Part shown: piece by piece, positions 33,607 through 42,575 of the stretch
Position numbering within the stretch: position 1 is the stretch's first letter
Layout of the letters: each line of letters begins with the position of its first letter
Assembly (NCBI RefSeq): GCF_030250645.1
Contig: NZ_JASSVS010000005.1
Span: forward strand, 1-64,000
Direction of reading: 5' to 3'
DNA: 64,000 nt
From: Marinobacter azerbaijanicus
GTDB lineage: Bacteria > Pseudomonadota > Gammaproteobacteria > Pseudomonadales > Oleiphilaceae
Translations under genes and position numbers: made by a program
Notes under the pieces: generated by a model
The model's input: only the letters and a program-made list of their open reading frames with translations
Told to the model about the DNA's origin: nothing
Database searches by the model: none

Positions 33607-34496
33607 CCACAGCATCCCTTAACCAGCACACTGACACCCGGGCGGATAACACCGGCTACAACTTTGCTTACCTCGACGAGCAGACCAAACGGATGATTCG
33701 CCGCTGCCTGCTCAAAGCCGTGGCCGTGCCCGGCTATCAGGTGCCCTTTGGTGGCCGCGAGATGCCCTTGCCCTACGGCTGGGGCACCGGTGGCATGCAG
33801 GTTACCGCCACTGTGATCGGTAGCGACGACGCCCTGAAAGTGATTGACCAGGGCGCAGACGACACCACCAATGCCGTCAGCATCCGGCGCTTTTTCGCCC
33901 GCACCGCAGGCGTCGTTACCACCGAATCAACGAGTGAGGCCAGTGTCATCCAGACCCGTCACCGGATACCGGAAACGCCACTCTCCTCAGGTCAGATCCT
34001 GGTCTATCAGGTGCCGATTCCGGAACCCCTGCGCTTTATCGAGCCGCGTGAAACCGAAACCCGGAAGATGCATGCCCTGCAGGAATACGGGGTGATGCAC
34101 GTAAAACTGTATGAGGACATTGCCCGCTTCGGGCACATCGCCACCACCTATGCCTATCCAGTCAAGGTCAACGGGCATTATGTGATGGACCCCTCACCGA
34201 TCCCCAAGTTCGACAATCCCAAGATGCATGGCAGCCCGGCCCTGCAGCTGTTCGGCGCCGGCCGGGAAAAACGCATCTACGCGATTCCGCCCTTCACCCG
34301 GGTCGAAAGCCTGGACTTCGAGGATCACCCCTTCGAGATCCAGGGTTGGGATCAGACCTGCGAGTTCTGCGGTTCGGACCACTCCTTTCTCGATGAAGTT
34401 GTCACCGACGATGAAGGCGGGCGCATTTTCATCTGCTCTGATACCGACTATTGCAACCAGCGCCTCAATACTGGCGCGAGTAAGGAGGCCGTATGA
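33603..34496 (+). CDS. phnJ: C-P lyase radical SAM subunit PhnJ
   Basis: 297 residues. The Fe-S cysteine set is intact: C253, C256, C278 and C284 (C-x2-C-x21-C-x5-C), as in E. coli PhnJ. GGREMPLPYGWGTGGMQVTA near residue 46 is a family block (split here for length). It cleaves the carbon-phosphorus bond by radical SAM chemistry. ATGA overlaps on both sides. Confidence 0.95.
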   Translation: MTTASLNQHTDTRADNTGYNFAYLDEQTKRMIRRCLLKAVAVPGYQVPFGGREMPLPYGWGTGGMQVTATVIGSDDALKVIDQGADDTTNAVSIRRFFARTAGVVTTESTSEASVIQTRHRIPETPLSSGQILVYQVPIPEPLRFIEPRETETRKMHALQEYGVMHVKLYEDIARFGHIATTYAYPVKVNGHYVMDPSPIPKFDNPKMHGSPALQLFGAGREKRIYAIPPFTRVESLDFEDHPFEIQGWDQTCEFCGSDHSFLDEVVTDDEGGRIFICSDTDYCNQRLNTGASKEAV

Positions 34497-35302
34497 CCAA
34501 CACCGCATTGGCGGCATCTCACGAGGACCCGGCCGAGCCGTTGCTGACCGTGAGCAACCTGCGCAAACTTTACGCGCCCGGCAAGGGCGTTGACGGCGTT
34601 GACTTCGAACTCTGGCCTGGCGAAGTGCTGGGCATTGTCGGCGAGTCCGGGTCCGGCAAGACCACTCTGCTGCAGTGCCTCTCCGGGATGCTGACGCCCG
34701 ACTCCGGTCGGATCGAATACACCGGCAAGCAGGGCGACAAACTCGACATCTATGGTATTACCGAAAGCCAGCGGCGACTGCTGTTGCGCACGGACTGGGG
34801 CATCGTTCACCAGCACCCCCGGGACGGCCTGCGCATGGGCGTCAGCGCCGGCGCAAACATCGGTGAGCGGCTGATGGCCATCGGCGAGCGGCATTACGGC
34901 ACCTTGCGCTCAACGGGAGAAACCTGGTTGCGTGAAGTGGAGATCGACACCGCCCGCATCGATGACCTGCCCCGCACATTCTCCGGCGGCATGCAGCAGC
35001 GCCTGCAGATTGCCCGCAACCTGGTCACTCGGCCGCGGCTGGTGTTCATGGATGAGCCCACCGGCGGGCTGGATGTCTCGGTTCAGGCCCGCCTGCTGGA
35101 CATGCTTCGCAACCTGGTGGTGGACCTGGGCCTGTCAGTGGTGCTGGTCACTCATGACCTTGCCGTCGCCCGCTTGTTGTCACACCGACTCATGGTCATG
35201 CGTGGTGGCAAGGTGATTGAGCAGGGCCTCACCGATCAGATCCTGGACGACCCCCAACACCCATATAGCCAGCTGTTGGTGTCCTCGGTACTGACCCCGT
35301 GA
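34493..35302 (+). CDS. phnK: C-P lyase ABC-type subunit PhnK
   Basis: 269 residues, ABC ATPase with Walker A GESGSGKTT, a signature segment FSGGMQQRLQIARNL and Walker B LVFMDEPTGGLD. It binds the C-P lyase core (PhnJ) rather than a membrane permease. AAGGAGG precedes the ATG, which overlaps phnJ. Confidence 0.93.
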   Translation: MTNTALAASHEDPAEPLLTVSNLRKLYAPGKGVDGVDFELWPGEVLGIVGESGSGKTTLLQCLSGMLTPDSGRIEYTGKQGDKLDIYGITESQRRLLLRTDWGIVHQHPRDGLRMGVSAGANIGERLMAIGERHYGTLRSTGETWLREVEIDTARIDDLPRTFSGGMQQRLQIARNLVTRPRLVFMDEPTGGLDVSVQARLLDMLRNLVVDLGLSVVLVTHDLAVARLLSHRLMVMRGGKVIEQGLTDQILDDPQHPYSQLLVSSVLTP

Positions 35303-35333
35303 TACCGCACTCTGATCTAACTGGAGAACTGTA

Positions 35334-36038
35334 ATGACAGTCATGATCCAGGTTACTGACCTGAACAAACGATTCACCCTGCATAACCAGGGCGGCGTTT
35401 CCTATCCTGTGCTCACCGATGTGTCCTTCGACGTCAACGCTGGCGAATGCGTGGTACTCGACGGCCGCTCCGGCTCCGGAAAGAGCACCCTCCTGCGCTC
35501 GCTCTATGCCAACTACAAGCCCCAGTCCGGCCAACTCCATGTTCGGCACCAGGGCGTGCTGGTGGACCTGGTCACGGCAACACCAAGGCAAATCCTCACC
35601 ATCCGGCGGCAAACTCTGGGTTATGTCAGCCAGTTCCTGCGGGTGATTCCCAGGGTATCCACCCTTGACGTGGTAATGGAACCACTGCGGGCCCAGGGCG
35701 TCGACCGGGATACCTGCCGTGAAAAAGCCTCCGGATTACTGCGCCAGCTGAACATACCGGAAACCCTCTGGCACCTGGCGCCCTCGACATTTTCCGGGGG
35801 TGAGCAGCAACGGGTCAATATCGCCCGGGGCTTTGTCGTTGACTACCCCATCCTTCTGCTGGACGAACCCACTGCCTCGCTGGATGCCGACAACTGTGCT
35901 GTGGTGATGTCGCTTATCCGGCAGGCCCGGGAACGCGGCGCGGCGATTGTAGGAATCTTCCACGATGCCGGGCTCCGCGACCAACTCGCTGATCGCCGGA
36001 TACCCCTGACCAGCCCTGCAAAGGAGGAAGCCGCATGA
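35334..36038 (+). CDS. phnL: C-P lyase ABC-type subunit PhnL
   Basis: 234 residues; Walker [36 protein letters not shown]. PhnL is the second soluble ABC ATPase of the C-P lyase pathway and acts with PhnI. Its NTG start at 35334 follows TGGAGA; 31 bp after phnK and overlapping phnM by 4 bp. Confidence 0.92.
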   Translation: MTVMIQVTDLNKRFTLHNQGGVSYPVLTDVSFDVNAGECVVLDGRSGSGKSTLLRSLYANYKPQSGQLHVRHQGVLVDLVTATPRQILTIRRQTLGYVSQFLRVIPRVSTLDVVMEPLRAQGVDRDTCREKASGLLRQLNIPETLWHLAPSTFSGGEQQRVNIARGFVVDYPILLLDEPTASLDADNCAVVMSLIRQARERGAAIVGIFHDAGLRDQLADRRIPLTSPAKEEAA

Positions 36039-37222
36039 GCGCCATGGACCTGACCCTTGAGCGGCCGCAACTTGAGAGCAATGAATTGCTGCTCACCAAT
36101 GCCCGCATCGTCACGGAAAAGGAGGTCTTTACCGGTACCCTCAAGGTCCGGAATGGGTTGATCAGCACTCTGGAGCGGGGCAACACTTCCATAACCGGAG
36201 CCCTCGACTGCCAGGGGGCCTACCTGATCCCGGGGCTGGTGGAACTGCATACTGACAATCTGGAAAAGCATTTTTCGCCGCGACCGGGTGTGATCTGGCC
36301 CAGCCATCCGGCTGTGCTGACCCACGATGCCCATATTGTATCGTCCGGCATTACCACCGTGTTCGACGCGCTGTCTGTCGGTGACGTTGTCGATGACAGC
36401 AACCGCCTGGCTCATCTGAGAACCCTCATTGACGCCCTTGCCGAAACCCGGAAGGCGGGAATGTTGCGGTCTGATCACCTGTTACACCTGCGCTGCGAAG
36501 TCAGTTTTGGCGAAACCCTGCAGCTGTTCGAGGGCCTGGCCGACCACTCCCTGCTCCAGCTTGTCTCGGTCATGGATCACACGCCTGGGCAGCGCCAGTT
36601 TGTGAGGGAAGACAAGTATCGGCAGTATTACCAGGGCAAGCACGGCCTCAGTGATTCCGAAATGGATACCTTCACCCGCAAACGCAAGGAGTCCGCCCTC
36701 CTGCACAGCGACCGCAACCGCAAGGCCATCGTTGCCATCTGCCAGGCCCGGGGAATCCCGCTGGCCAGCCATGATGATGCAACCCTGGACCACGTTACGG
36801 AATCAGCGGAATTCGGCATGCGTATTGCGGAGTTTCCCACCACCCTGGAAGCGGCCAAAGCATCCCACGACCATGGACTGCGGGTATTAATGGGCGCGCC
36901 CAACATCGTTCGTGGCGGCTCCCACTCCGGCAACATTGCAGCCGCCGACCTGGCTGCTGCCGGAGTGCTCGACATCCTGTCATCGGATTACTACCCTGCC
37001 AGCATGCTGGACGCGGCTTTTCGCCTTGCCGCCATGGAAGACAACAGTTACGACCTGGCGCGAGCCATTGCCACTGTCACGGCAACCCCGGCAAGATCCG
37101 CCAATCTCCATGACCGCGGCCTGATCGCACCTGGCAAACGGGCAGATCTTGTGCTTGTGGAGCCCAGAGGTCAGTTGCCGGTCATTCACAACGTCTGGCG
37201 AAGTGGCGAGCGGGTCTACTGA
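36035..37222 (+). CDS. phnM: Ribose 1-methylphosphonate 5-triphosphate diphosphatase PhnM
   Basis: 395 residues, amidohydrolase-type fold. Metal and substrate motifs: [13 protein letters not shown] near residue 67, SHDD near 245, [15 protein letters not shown] near 286, and SSDYYP near 315. It removes pyrophosphate before C-P cleavage. AAAGGAGG precedes the ATG. A paralogue lies at 42576. Confidence 0.94.
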   Translation: MSAMDLTLERPQLESNELLLTNARIVTEKEVFTGTLKVRNGLISTLERGNTSITGALDCQGAYLIPGLVELHTDNLEKHFSPRPGVIWPSHPAVLTHDAHIVSSGITTVFDALSVGDVVDDSNRLAHLRTLIDALAETRKAGMLRSDHLLHLRCEVSFGETLQLFEGLADHSLLQLVSVMDHTPGQRQFVREDKYRQYYQGKHGLSDSEMDTFTRKRKESALLHSDRNRKAIVAICQARGIPLASHDDATLDHVTESAEFGMRIAEFPTTLEAAKASHDHGLRVLMGAPNIVRGGSHSGNIAAADLAAAGVLDILSSDYYPASMLDAAFRLAAMEDNSYDLARAIATVTATPARSANLHDRGLIAPGKRADLVLVEPRGQLPVIHNVWRSGERVY

Positions 37223-37232
37223 GGAGCTGAAG

Positions 37233-37859
37233 ATGTCAGGATCAAGCAGTCAACGGACCATCGAGGCCGGCTCCGGTCGCCTGTTTTACCTGATGGGAGC
37301 ATCAGGCGCCGGCAAGGACACGCTGCTGAAAGGCTGCAGAGATCGCTCTGACAACGAGTTCAGCCCGCTGGTGGCCCACCGCTATATTACCCGGGAGCCG
37401 GATGGCGGCACCGAAAGTCATGTCTGGCTTTCGGACGCCGAGTTCGAGCAACGGGTGGCAATGAATGCCTTTGCCATGCACTGGTCCGCCAATGGTTTCC
37501 GCTATGGCATCGGTCGGGAAATCGATCATTGGCTGGCCGAGGGTGGCCAGGTGCTGGTCAATGGCTCCCGCGGCTATCTCGATGAGGCGCGGTCACGTTA
37601 TGGCAGCATGCTCATTCCGATACTGATCAAAGTCGATCCGCACCGGCTGCAACGCCGCCTTAGGCTACGGGGACGGGAATGCGCAGAGGAGATCGAAGCC
37701 CGGACCCGCCGTGCCCGGGAACTGGAGCAACAGCTTCCTCCGGACTGCCTTGTGATCGAGAACAATGGCAGCGCTGAAGAGGCCATCTCGAGACTGCTGA
37801 GAGTAATCGCTGAACAGCAAACCAGCCACACGACTTGCTACGTCCACAAGGCCCCATAA
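37233..37859 (+). CDS. phnN: Ribose 1,5-bisphosphokinase PhnN
   Basis: 208 residues from the ATG at 37233 (GAGGAG upstream). P-loop GASGAGKDTL near residue 20 and RYITREPDGG typical of PhnN/guanylate-kinase-like folds. It phosphorylates ribose 1,5-bisphosphate to PRPP. It ends the phnF-N unit; no phnO follows. Confidence 0.92.
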   Translation: MSGSSSQRTIEAGSGRLFYLMGASGAGKDTLLKGCRDRSDNEFSPLVAHRYITREPDGGTESHVWLSDAEFEQRVAMNAFAMHWSANGFRYGIGREIDHWLAEGGQVLVNGSRGYLDEARSRYGSMLIPILIKVDPHRLQRRLRLRGRECAEEIEARTRRARELEQQLPPDCLVIENNGSAEEAISRLLRVIAEQQTSHTTCYVHKAP

Positions 37860-37871
37860 CCTCGACAGGAA

Positions 37872-37925
37872 AATTGGCAACAATAAATATTTACAAAACC
37901 AGTCTTTGGCCAATTATAACCAGTA
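37872..37925. promoter_or_regulatory. AT-rich leader before the ArsP-like permease
   Basis: The 82-bp gap after phnN is markedly AT-rich and contains AATTGGC (37872-37878) mirrored by GCCAATT (37919-37925). It probably holds a promoter or leader for the permease gene. No PhnF-type palindrome is present here. Confidence 0.35.
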
Positions 37926-37941
37926 AATTAGGGATTTAGTT

Positions 37942-38988
37942 ATGCAGGACGTCAACGTCACGGTCACCATGGGTCAGGGGCTGAACCGGGCCTGGAAGGA
38001 GTACCGGGTCTGGCTGGCGTCGGTGGCGATCATCACGCTGTTGGCCATGTTCGATGCTGAGCAGGCGCTGGATAGCGTCGTTTTTGCGGCCAACGCACTT
38101 CTCGAGACGGCGCCTTTCCTCGTGCTTTCCATCGCCGTTGCGGCCTGGGCTTCAGCAACAGGCGCCGACAATCTTATTGCACGAGCCTTCACCGGTGCGC
38201 CCGGGATGATGATCCTGATGGCGGCGATAGCCGGTGGCATCTCGCCCTTCTGCTCCTGCGGCGTGATACCGCTGATTGCGGCATTGCTTGCCATGGGGGT
38301 ACCGCTGTCCGCAGTGATGGCGTTCTGGCTGGCGTCCCCGGTGATGGACCCTTCCATGTTCGTGCTGACCACCGGCGTTCTGGGCCTGGAATTTGCTATT
38401 GCCAAAACACTGGCTGCCGTAGGCCTGGGCCTGTTCGGTGGCTGGGTCGCACATCTGTTGAGCCGTGTGGGCGGTCTGGCAGAACCTCTACGTGTGGGCA
38501 TTGGCGACGGGGGCTGCGGCGGAAGCAAGATTCGAGCGCCCAAACCAGTCGTCTGGCGATTCTGGGCAGAGCCTGAGCGCCGCGCAAGGTTCGGCCGGGA
38601 GGCGTCGAACATCACCCTGTTTCTGGCGAAATGGCTGCTGCTTGCTTTCCTGCTGGAGAGCCTGATCCTGGCTTTCGTACCTGTAGAAACCATCACTTCG
38701 GTTCTCGGTGGCGCGGGAATAGGACCCATTGCCCTTGGCACTCTTGTCGGGGTGCCCGCGTACCTTAATGGTTATGCCGCACTGCCACTGGTTGGCGGCC
38801 TCATTTCCCAGGGCATGGCGCCCGGCGCGGGGCTGGCATTCCTGGTGGCTGGGGGCGTGACATCGCTTCCTGCAGCGCTTGCGGTCTGGGCCCTGGTAAA
38901 ACCCCGCGTTTTTGGCCTCTATCTCGCGCTGGCACTGATCGGCGCCTTTCTTTCAGGGATCGTCTTCCAGCTATGGAGCATGACATGA
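37942..38988 (+). CDS. PF03773-type permease (ArsP / SO_0444-like)
   Basis: 348 residues, about eight to ten membrane spans in two halves, each with a PxCSCG or related re-entrant motif: SPFCSCGVIPL (C104, C106) followed by SAVMAFWLASPVMDP, and GVPAYLNGYAALPLVGG in the second half. A cytoplasmic loop carries GDGGCGGSK. ArsP members export methylated trivalent arsenic; relatives are linked to metal efflux. The substrate here is unknown. It lies between the two phosphonate clusters and overlaps the transglutaminase gene by 4 bp. Confidence 0.78.
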   Translation: MQDVNVTVTMGQGLNRAWKEYRVWLASVAIITLLAMFDAEQALDSVVFAANALLETAPFLVLSIAVAAWASATGADNLIARAFTGAPGMMILMAAIAGGISPFCSCGVIPLIAALLAMGVPLSAVMAFWLASPVMDPSMFVLTTGVLGLEFAIAKTLAAVGLGLFGGWVAHLLSRVGGLAEPLRVGIGDGGCGGSKIRAPKPVVWRFWAEPERRARFGREASNITLFLAKWLLLAFLLESLILAFVPVETITSVLGGAGIGPIALGTLVGVPAYLNGYAALPLVGGLISQGMAPGAGLAFLVAGGVTSLPAALAVWALVKPRVFGLYLALALIGAFLSGIVFQLWSMT

Positions 38989-39821
38989 CGGCTATCATTA
39001 TCGAGGTTTTGAATGTAATACCAGGCTCTTTCCTGATGGCGCCAGCCGGCATTACGACACGTCACGACACGGTCAACTCGGCCAGCGTAAAAGGCGCGCG
39101 AATTGTGAACGTATTGATGGAGCCCGAGCTGGGGTTAGGCGCTCTGCTACTTGAGGCAGAGGGCGAATCTGTCCAGCTTGCTCATCGGGTTTCTCCGGCC
39201 CCGCCAACGGCGGCCTACCCCGAGTCAGCGTTTGTACCTCGCCGCAATCGCTACACCGAGGCGTCGGACGAGCTGGCGTTTGCCAGCCGTGAAATCGCGG
39301 CCGCAGCCGGTGGCGGTCTCGAGGGCATCAAGGCGCTTGTGGCTGAGGCGGAGTCCCGGTTCACCTACGCCCATCCGGAAATACGGTTCAATGATGGGAC
39401 AGAAAGGGTTCCCTACCTTTCCTGCGGGCTGACGCCGGGCTCCTGTATCGATATCCACACCTACCTGGTCGCCAGCCTTCGAGCCGCGGGGTTTGAAGCC
39501 GGTTACGTTTACGGTTATTTCTTCTCCCAGGAGCGCGGCGGCCTGACCAACGACATGCATTGCTGGGTGATCACCAGGCACAACGGAGAAATACTGGAGT
39601 GGGACGTTGCTCACCATATGAAAGCGGGGTTGGGGAAAACCCGCCCTTGCCTGAACCCCCGTCCGGGACATCGGGTGGCTTTCGGCCATTCTCTGGGACA
39701 TCGCTACACGACAGGCCAGGGCCAGTCGATTGACCTCAAGCTGCTCGCCGGACCGCTTGCCCTTTCGGACGCCGGCACTTGGGATAAATGTCGCCTAAGA
39801 GCCCACTCAACACACGATTGA
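38985..39821 (+). CDS. Transglutaminase-like cysteine hydrolase
   Basis: 278 residues from the ATG at 38985 (GGAG 8 nt upstream; overlaps the permease stop as ATGA). C-terminal half is a transglutaminase-like fold with Cys154 (PGSCIDIH), His192 (NDMHCW) and Asp207 (LEWDVAHH) as a full catalytic triad. The N-terminal 85 residues resemble the beta-sandwich often paired with such domains. No signal peptide. Function unknown; hydrolysis of amide bonds, or peptide or thiol-adduct cleavage, is possible. Confidence 0.72.
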   Translation: MTAIIIEVLNVIPGSFLMAPAGITTRHDTVNSASVKGARIVNVLMEPELGLGALLLEAEGESVQLAHRVSPAPPTAAYPESAFVPRRNRYTEASDELAFASREIAAAAGGGLEGIKALVAEAESRFTYAHPEIRFNDGTERVPYLSCGLTPGSCIDIHTYLVASLRAAGFEAGYVYGYFFSQERGGLTNDMHCWVITRHNGEILEWDVAHHMKAGLGKTRPCLNPRPGHRVAFGHSLGHRYTTGQGQSIDLKLLAGPLALSDAGTWDKCRLRAHSTHD

Positions 39822-39900
39822 GTGAATAGAGTCGGTATTGATTTCGGTACCGCCAAAACCTCGTCTTAAGGGGACCACCATTCATTAAAGTGCCACACAG

Positions 39901-39929
39901 TGTTCACATCTTGTTCACCCCTCTGTCAT
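39901..39929. promoter_or_regulatory. Pho-box-like array upstream of phnD2
   Basis: Three heptamers on an exact 11-bp period: TGTTCAC, TGTTCAC, CTGTCAT, with 4-bp spacers. The last matches the PhoB core exactly. It lies 51 bp before the phnD2 start. Confidence 0.55.
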
Positions 39930-39939
39930 GCCCACTCGC

Positions 39940-39951
39940 TAGTCTAGACAA
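39940..39951. promoter_or_regulatory. PhnF operator candidate upstream of phnD2
   Basis: TAGTCTAGACAA differs at one of twelve positions from the phnF palindrome TTGTCTAGACAA. It lies 29 bp before the phnD2 start and next to the Pho-box-like array, the same order and spacing as in front of phnC. Confidence 0.6.
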
Positions 39952-39980
39952 CTATCATCCAACGAGTGGAGAAGTTACCG

Positions 39981-40877
39981 ATGTTCAAGAACCTGTACCG
40001 ATGTCTATCCCTGGTGCTGTTATCACTTGCCTTGATCGCTCCAGCGGTCCAGGCACAAACCGTCAAATTGGCTGTAACGGACCTCGTGGGGCTTGAAGAA
40101 TTACAGCGGGAATTTGGCGCCTTTCGGGACACCCTGTCGAAAGCCTCGGGCTACGACATCGAGTTCCTGCCGGTAACCAATCGCACAGCAGCAGTCGAAG
40201 CTCTGCGGTTCAAACAAGTCGACTTTGTCCTCACCGGCCCGGCTGAATACGTGGTTATGCAGAACCGTGCTGATGCGAAAGTGGTGGTCGGTTTTTCCCG
40301 CCCTGACTACTTCGCGTTGATTGTGACGCTGGCAGAAAGTGGTTTCACCTCGGTCACTGACCTTGTGGGCGAGCGTGTCGCTATGGGCAGCGTTGGCTCA
40401 ACCTCTCGCCATCTCGGACCTATCCAGGTGCTGGCCGATGGCGGAATTTCACCAATGGATGATCTGGATATCATCCATACGAAGGTTCCCATCCTGTGGG
40501 AATCATTGAAAAAAGGAGATGCTGCAGCGGTTGGCATGAACCACACCGAGTTCCGCAGACTTCGCCAGCAGGAGATGGATAAGGGCGGCTTGCAGCCCGG
40601 TGCCTTTCGCGTCATCGCCCGAGGGCGTGACCTTCCGAATGACCTCTTGATGGCGGGCAGCCACGTAGACCAGGAAGTCATCGATCGGATGCGCGATGCC
40701 TTCGTCAATCACTCGGACGAGTTGATCAATTCTATCGTCAATGGCGGTGGAACCGATGTCGACAAATATACGGGCATGCGTTTCATCAACAACATCAAGG
40801 ACAGTGACTACAACTACGTCCGGTCGATGTACTCCACCATAGGTTATCCCGAATATTCCGATTTTGTCGGCGACTAA
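39981..40877 (+). CDS. Second phosphonate-type periplasmic binding protein
   Basis: 298 residues from the ATG at 39981 (GGAG upstream); signal peptide 1-24 (cut after VQA). PhnD/PtxB-like fold with DFVLTGPAEYVVM near residue 84 and MGSVGSTSRHLGPIQVL near 131. The binding loop differs from PhnD above, so its ligand may differ (other phosphonate, phosphite or ester). It starts the second transporter cluster and has the same regulatory sites as phnC. Confidence 0.85.
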   Translation: MFKNLYRCLSLVLLSLALIAPAVQAQTVKLAVTDLVGLEELQREFGAFRDTLSKASGYDIEFLPVTNRTAAVEALRFKQVDFVLTGPAEYVVMQNRADAKVVVGFSRPDYFALIVTLAESGFTSVTDLVGERVAMGSVGSTSRHLGPIQVLADGGISPMDDLDIIHTKVPILWESLKKGDAAAVGMNHTEFRRLRQQEMDKGGLQPGAFRVIARGRDLPNDLLMAGSHVDQEVIDRMRDAFVNHSDELINSIVNGGGTDVDKYTGMRFINNIKDSDYNYVRSMYSTIGYPEYSDFVGD

Positions 40878-40887
40878 GAGCGCCTCA

Positions 40888-40916
40888 TCGGAAGGGACAG
40901 TGTCTGTCCCTTCCGA
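40888..40916 (+). other. Intercistronic hairpin after phnD2
   Basis: TCGGAAGGGACAG-TGT-CTGTCCCTTCCGA is a perfect 13-bp stem with a 3-nt loop and no T run. As after phnD, it probably keeps the binding-protein message in excess. Confidence 0.65.
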
Positions 40917-40934
40917 ACTCAAGGACAACTCGAA

Positions 40935-41735
40935 ATGACCAGTCTTGCATCTCCTCTGTTACAACAGGCAGTTGTCAGTGACCAGTCCACCGCGAGTTCG
41001 CTGCAAGTGCAGGGTCTCACCAAACGGTTCCATGGCACTACCGCACCGGTTTTCAAGAACGTCTGCTTCAACATCTACAAGGGCCAGTCGGTGGCGCTAA
41101 TCGGTGCGAACGGCGCGGGAAAGAGCACTTTGTTGCGCTGTTGCGTCCGGTTAATCGAACCTGACGAAGGCAATATCCTTCTATCTGGCGAAACTCTGTC
41201 CAGTAAAAAAGGACGCGAACTCAAGAAAGCCCGTAATCGGGTAGGCTTCGTGTTTCAGAAGCATTGCCTGGTGCCCCGCCTGTCGGCACTTACCAATGTC
41301 CTTCATGGCAACCTTGCTCATCGCTCGGGCCCCCGGAACTGGTCGCAATGCTGGGCCCGGCAGGTGGACCGGGATCGGGCCCTCCATTATTTGGACCAGG
41401 TAGGGCTGGCAGACCTCTGGCACAAACGTTGTGACCAATTATCCGGAGGCCAGGCGCAGCGCGTTGCCATTGCCCGCGCACTGATGCAGGAACCGAGCAT
41501 TCTTTTTGCTGATGAGCCTACCGCCAGTCTGGATCCCAAATCCGGTCAGGTCATCATGGAGTTATTCGCAAAGCTATCCAGGGCACAAAATCTGACGCTG
41601 TTCTTTGTCTCCCATCATGTTGAACACGCCCTGCACTACGCAGACCGTATTATCGGGTTGCGAGACTCCGAGCTGCAGCTTGATTGCGCAAGCGGAACAG
41701 AGACTACCGTCAGTTTGAGAGGCTTTTATGCCTGA
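40935..41735 (+). CDS. Second phosphonate-type ABC ATP-binding protein
   Basis: 266 residues. Walker A GANGAGKST, LSGGQAQRVAIARAL, Walker [13 protein letters not shown], followed by FFVSHHVEHALHYADR. It resembles PhnC but with a distinct signature and C terminus. AAGGA precedes the ATG. It overlaps the permease gene by 8 bp. Confidence 0.87.
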   Translation: MTSLASPLLQQAVVSDQSTASSLQVQGLTKRFHGTTAPVFKNVCFNIYKGQSVALIGANGAGKSTLLRCCVRLIEPDEGNILLSGETLSSKKGRELKKARNRVGFVFQKHCLVPRLSALTNVLHGNLAHRSGPRNWSQCWARQVDRDRALHYLDQVGLADLWHKRCDQLSGGQAQRVAIARALMQEPSILFADEPTASLDPKSGQVIMELFAKLSRAQNLTLFFVSHHVEHALHYADRIIGLRDSELQLDCASGTETTVSLRGFYA

Positions 41736-42552
41736 GCTACACCTTACCAAAGACGTTAAAGCCTCCTTTCCCCCACGCTTTCAGCGCCCAAGCTGGCTCG
41801 GCACTGCCCTGTTTGCGCTGTTCCTTGGTTTTTTCCTCTGGTCACTGGCCGGCGCAGGCATGTCTATCGGCGATCTGGTACGAGGTTTACCCAACATGGG
41901 TACGATCGCAGGCGAGATGTTCCCACCTGCCACTGACCGTGCCGGCCCGATCATGGAGGCCATTCTGGTTACCTTTCAGATGGCTCTGGTGGGCACCGTG
42001 ATCGGCGTCGTCCTGAGCATACCCATGGCTCTTTTGGCCGGCAGGAACACGTCGCCACACCCCTTGGTTCGGCATGTGACCCGTTCAATAATAAGCTTTC
42101 TTCGCACTGTCCCGGACCTGGCATGGGCGTTGTTTTTCGTAGTCTCCGTTGGTCTCGGACCCTTTGCCGGAACACTCACGATTATTGTCGATACCATTGG
42201 CTTTTGTGGTCGCTTCTTCGCCGAAGCCATGGAGGAGGTCGATCCCGGCCCCTCGGAAGCCCTCGACTCTATCGGTACCAGTCCGCTCGATCGCATTGCT
42301 GTCGTCCAGATTCCCGGGGCCTTACCCAGCATGATCAATACAAGTTTGTTTTCGCTTGAGAAGGCAGTGCGTTCCTCCGTTGTGCTGGGCCTGGTTGGCG
42401 CTGGCGGTATAGGCGCCGAACTGGCGGTATCGATGGAAATGTTCCGCTACGACCAGGCTGCATACATCATTTTGATGATCTTCATTCTGGTATACGCAGT
42501 AGAGCATCTGTCTTCCCGTTTGCGGGAAGGCCTGATGCACCAAAGTAAGTAA
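41728..42552 (+). CDS. Second phosphonate-type ABC permease
   Basis: 274 residues, about six membrane segments, with the PhnE-type blocks MEEVDPGPSEALDSIG near residue 169 and GLVGAGGIGAEL near 224. GAGAGG precedes the ATG. Permease of the phnD2-C2-E2 importer. Confidence 0.87.
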   Translation: MPELHLTKDVKASFPPRFQRPSWLGTALFALFLGFFLWSLAGAGMSIGDLVRGLPNMGTIAGEMFPPATDRAGPIMEAILVTFQMALVGTVIGVVLSIPMALLAGRNTSPHPLVRHVTRSIISFLRTVPDLAWALFFVVSVGLGPFAGTLTIIVDTIGFCGRFFAEAMEEVDPGPSEALDSIGTSPLDRIAVVQIPGALPSMINTSLFSLEKAVRSSVVLGLVGAGGIGAELAVSMEMFRYDQAAYIILMIFILVYAVEHLSSRLREGLMHQSK

Positions 42553-42575
42553 AGCATTCTTTATGGAGTTACCCA

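Noticed and set aside
39981..42552. Phosphite uptake system (ptxABC)
   Set aside because: The binding protein resembles PtxB as well as PhnD, but no phosphite dehydrogenase gene (ptxD) lies nearby, and the unit ends in a PhnM-like gene.
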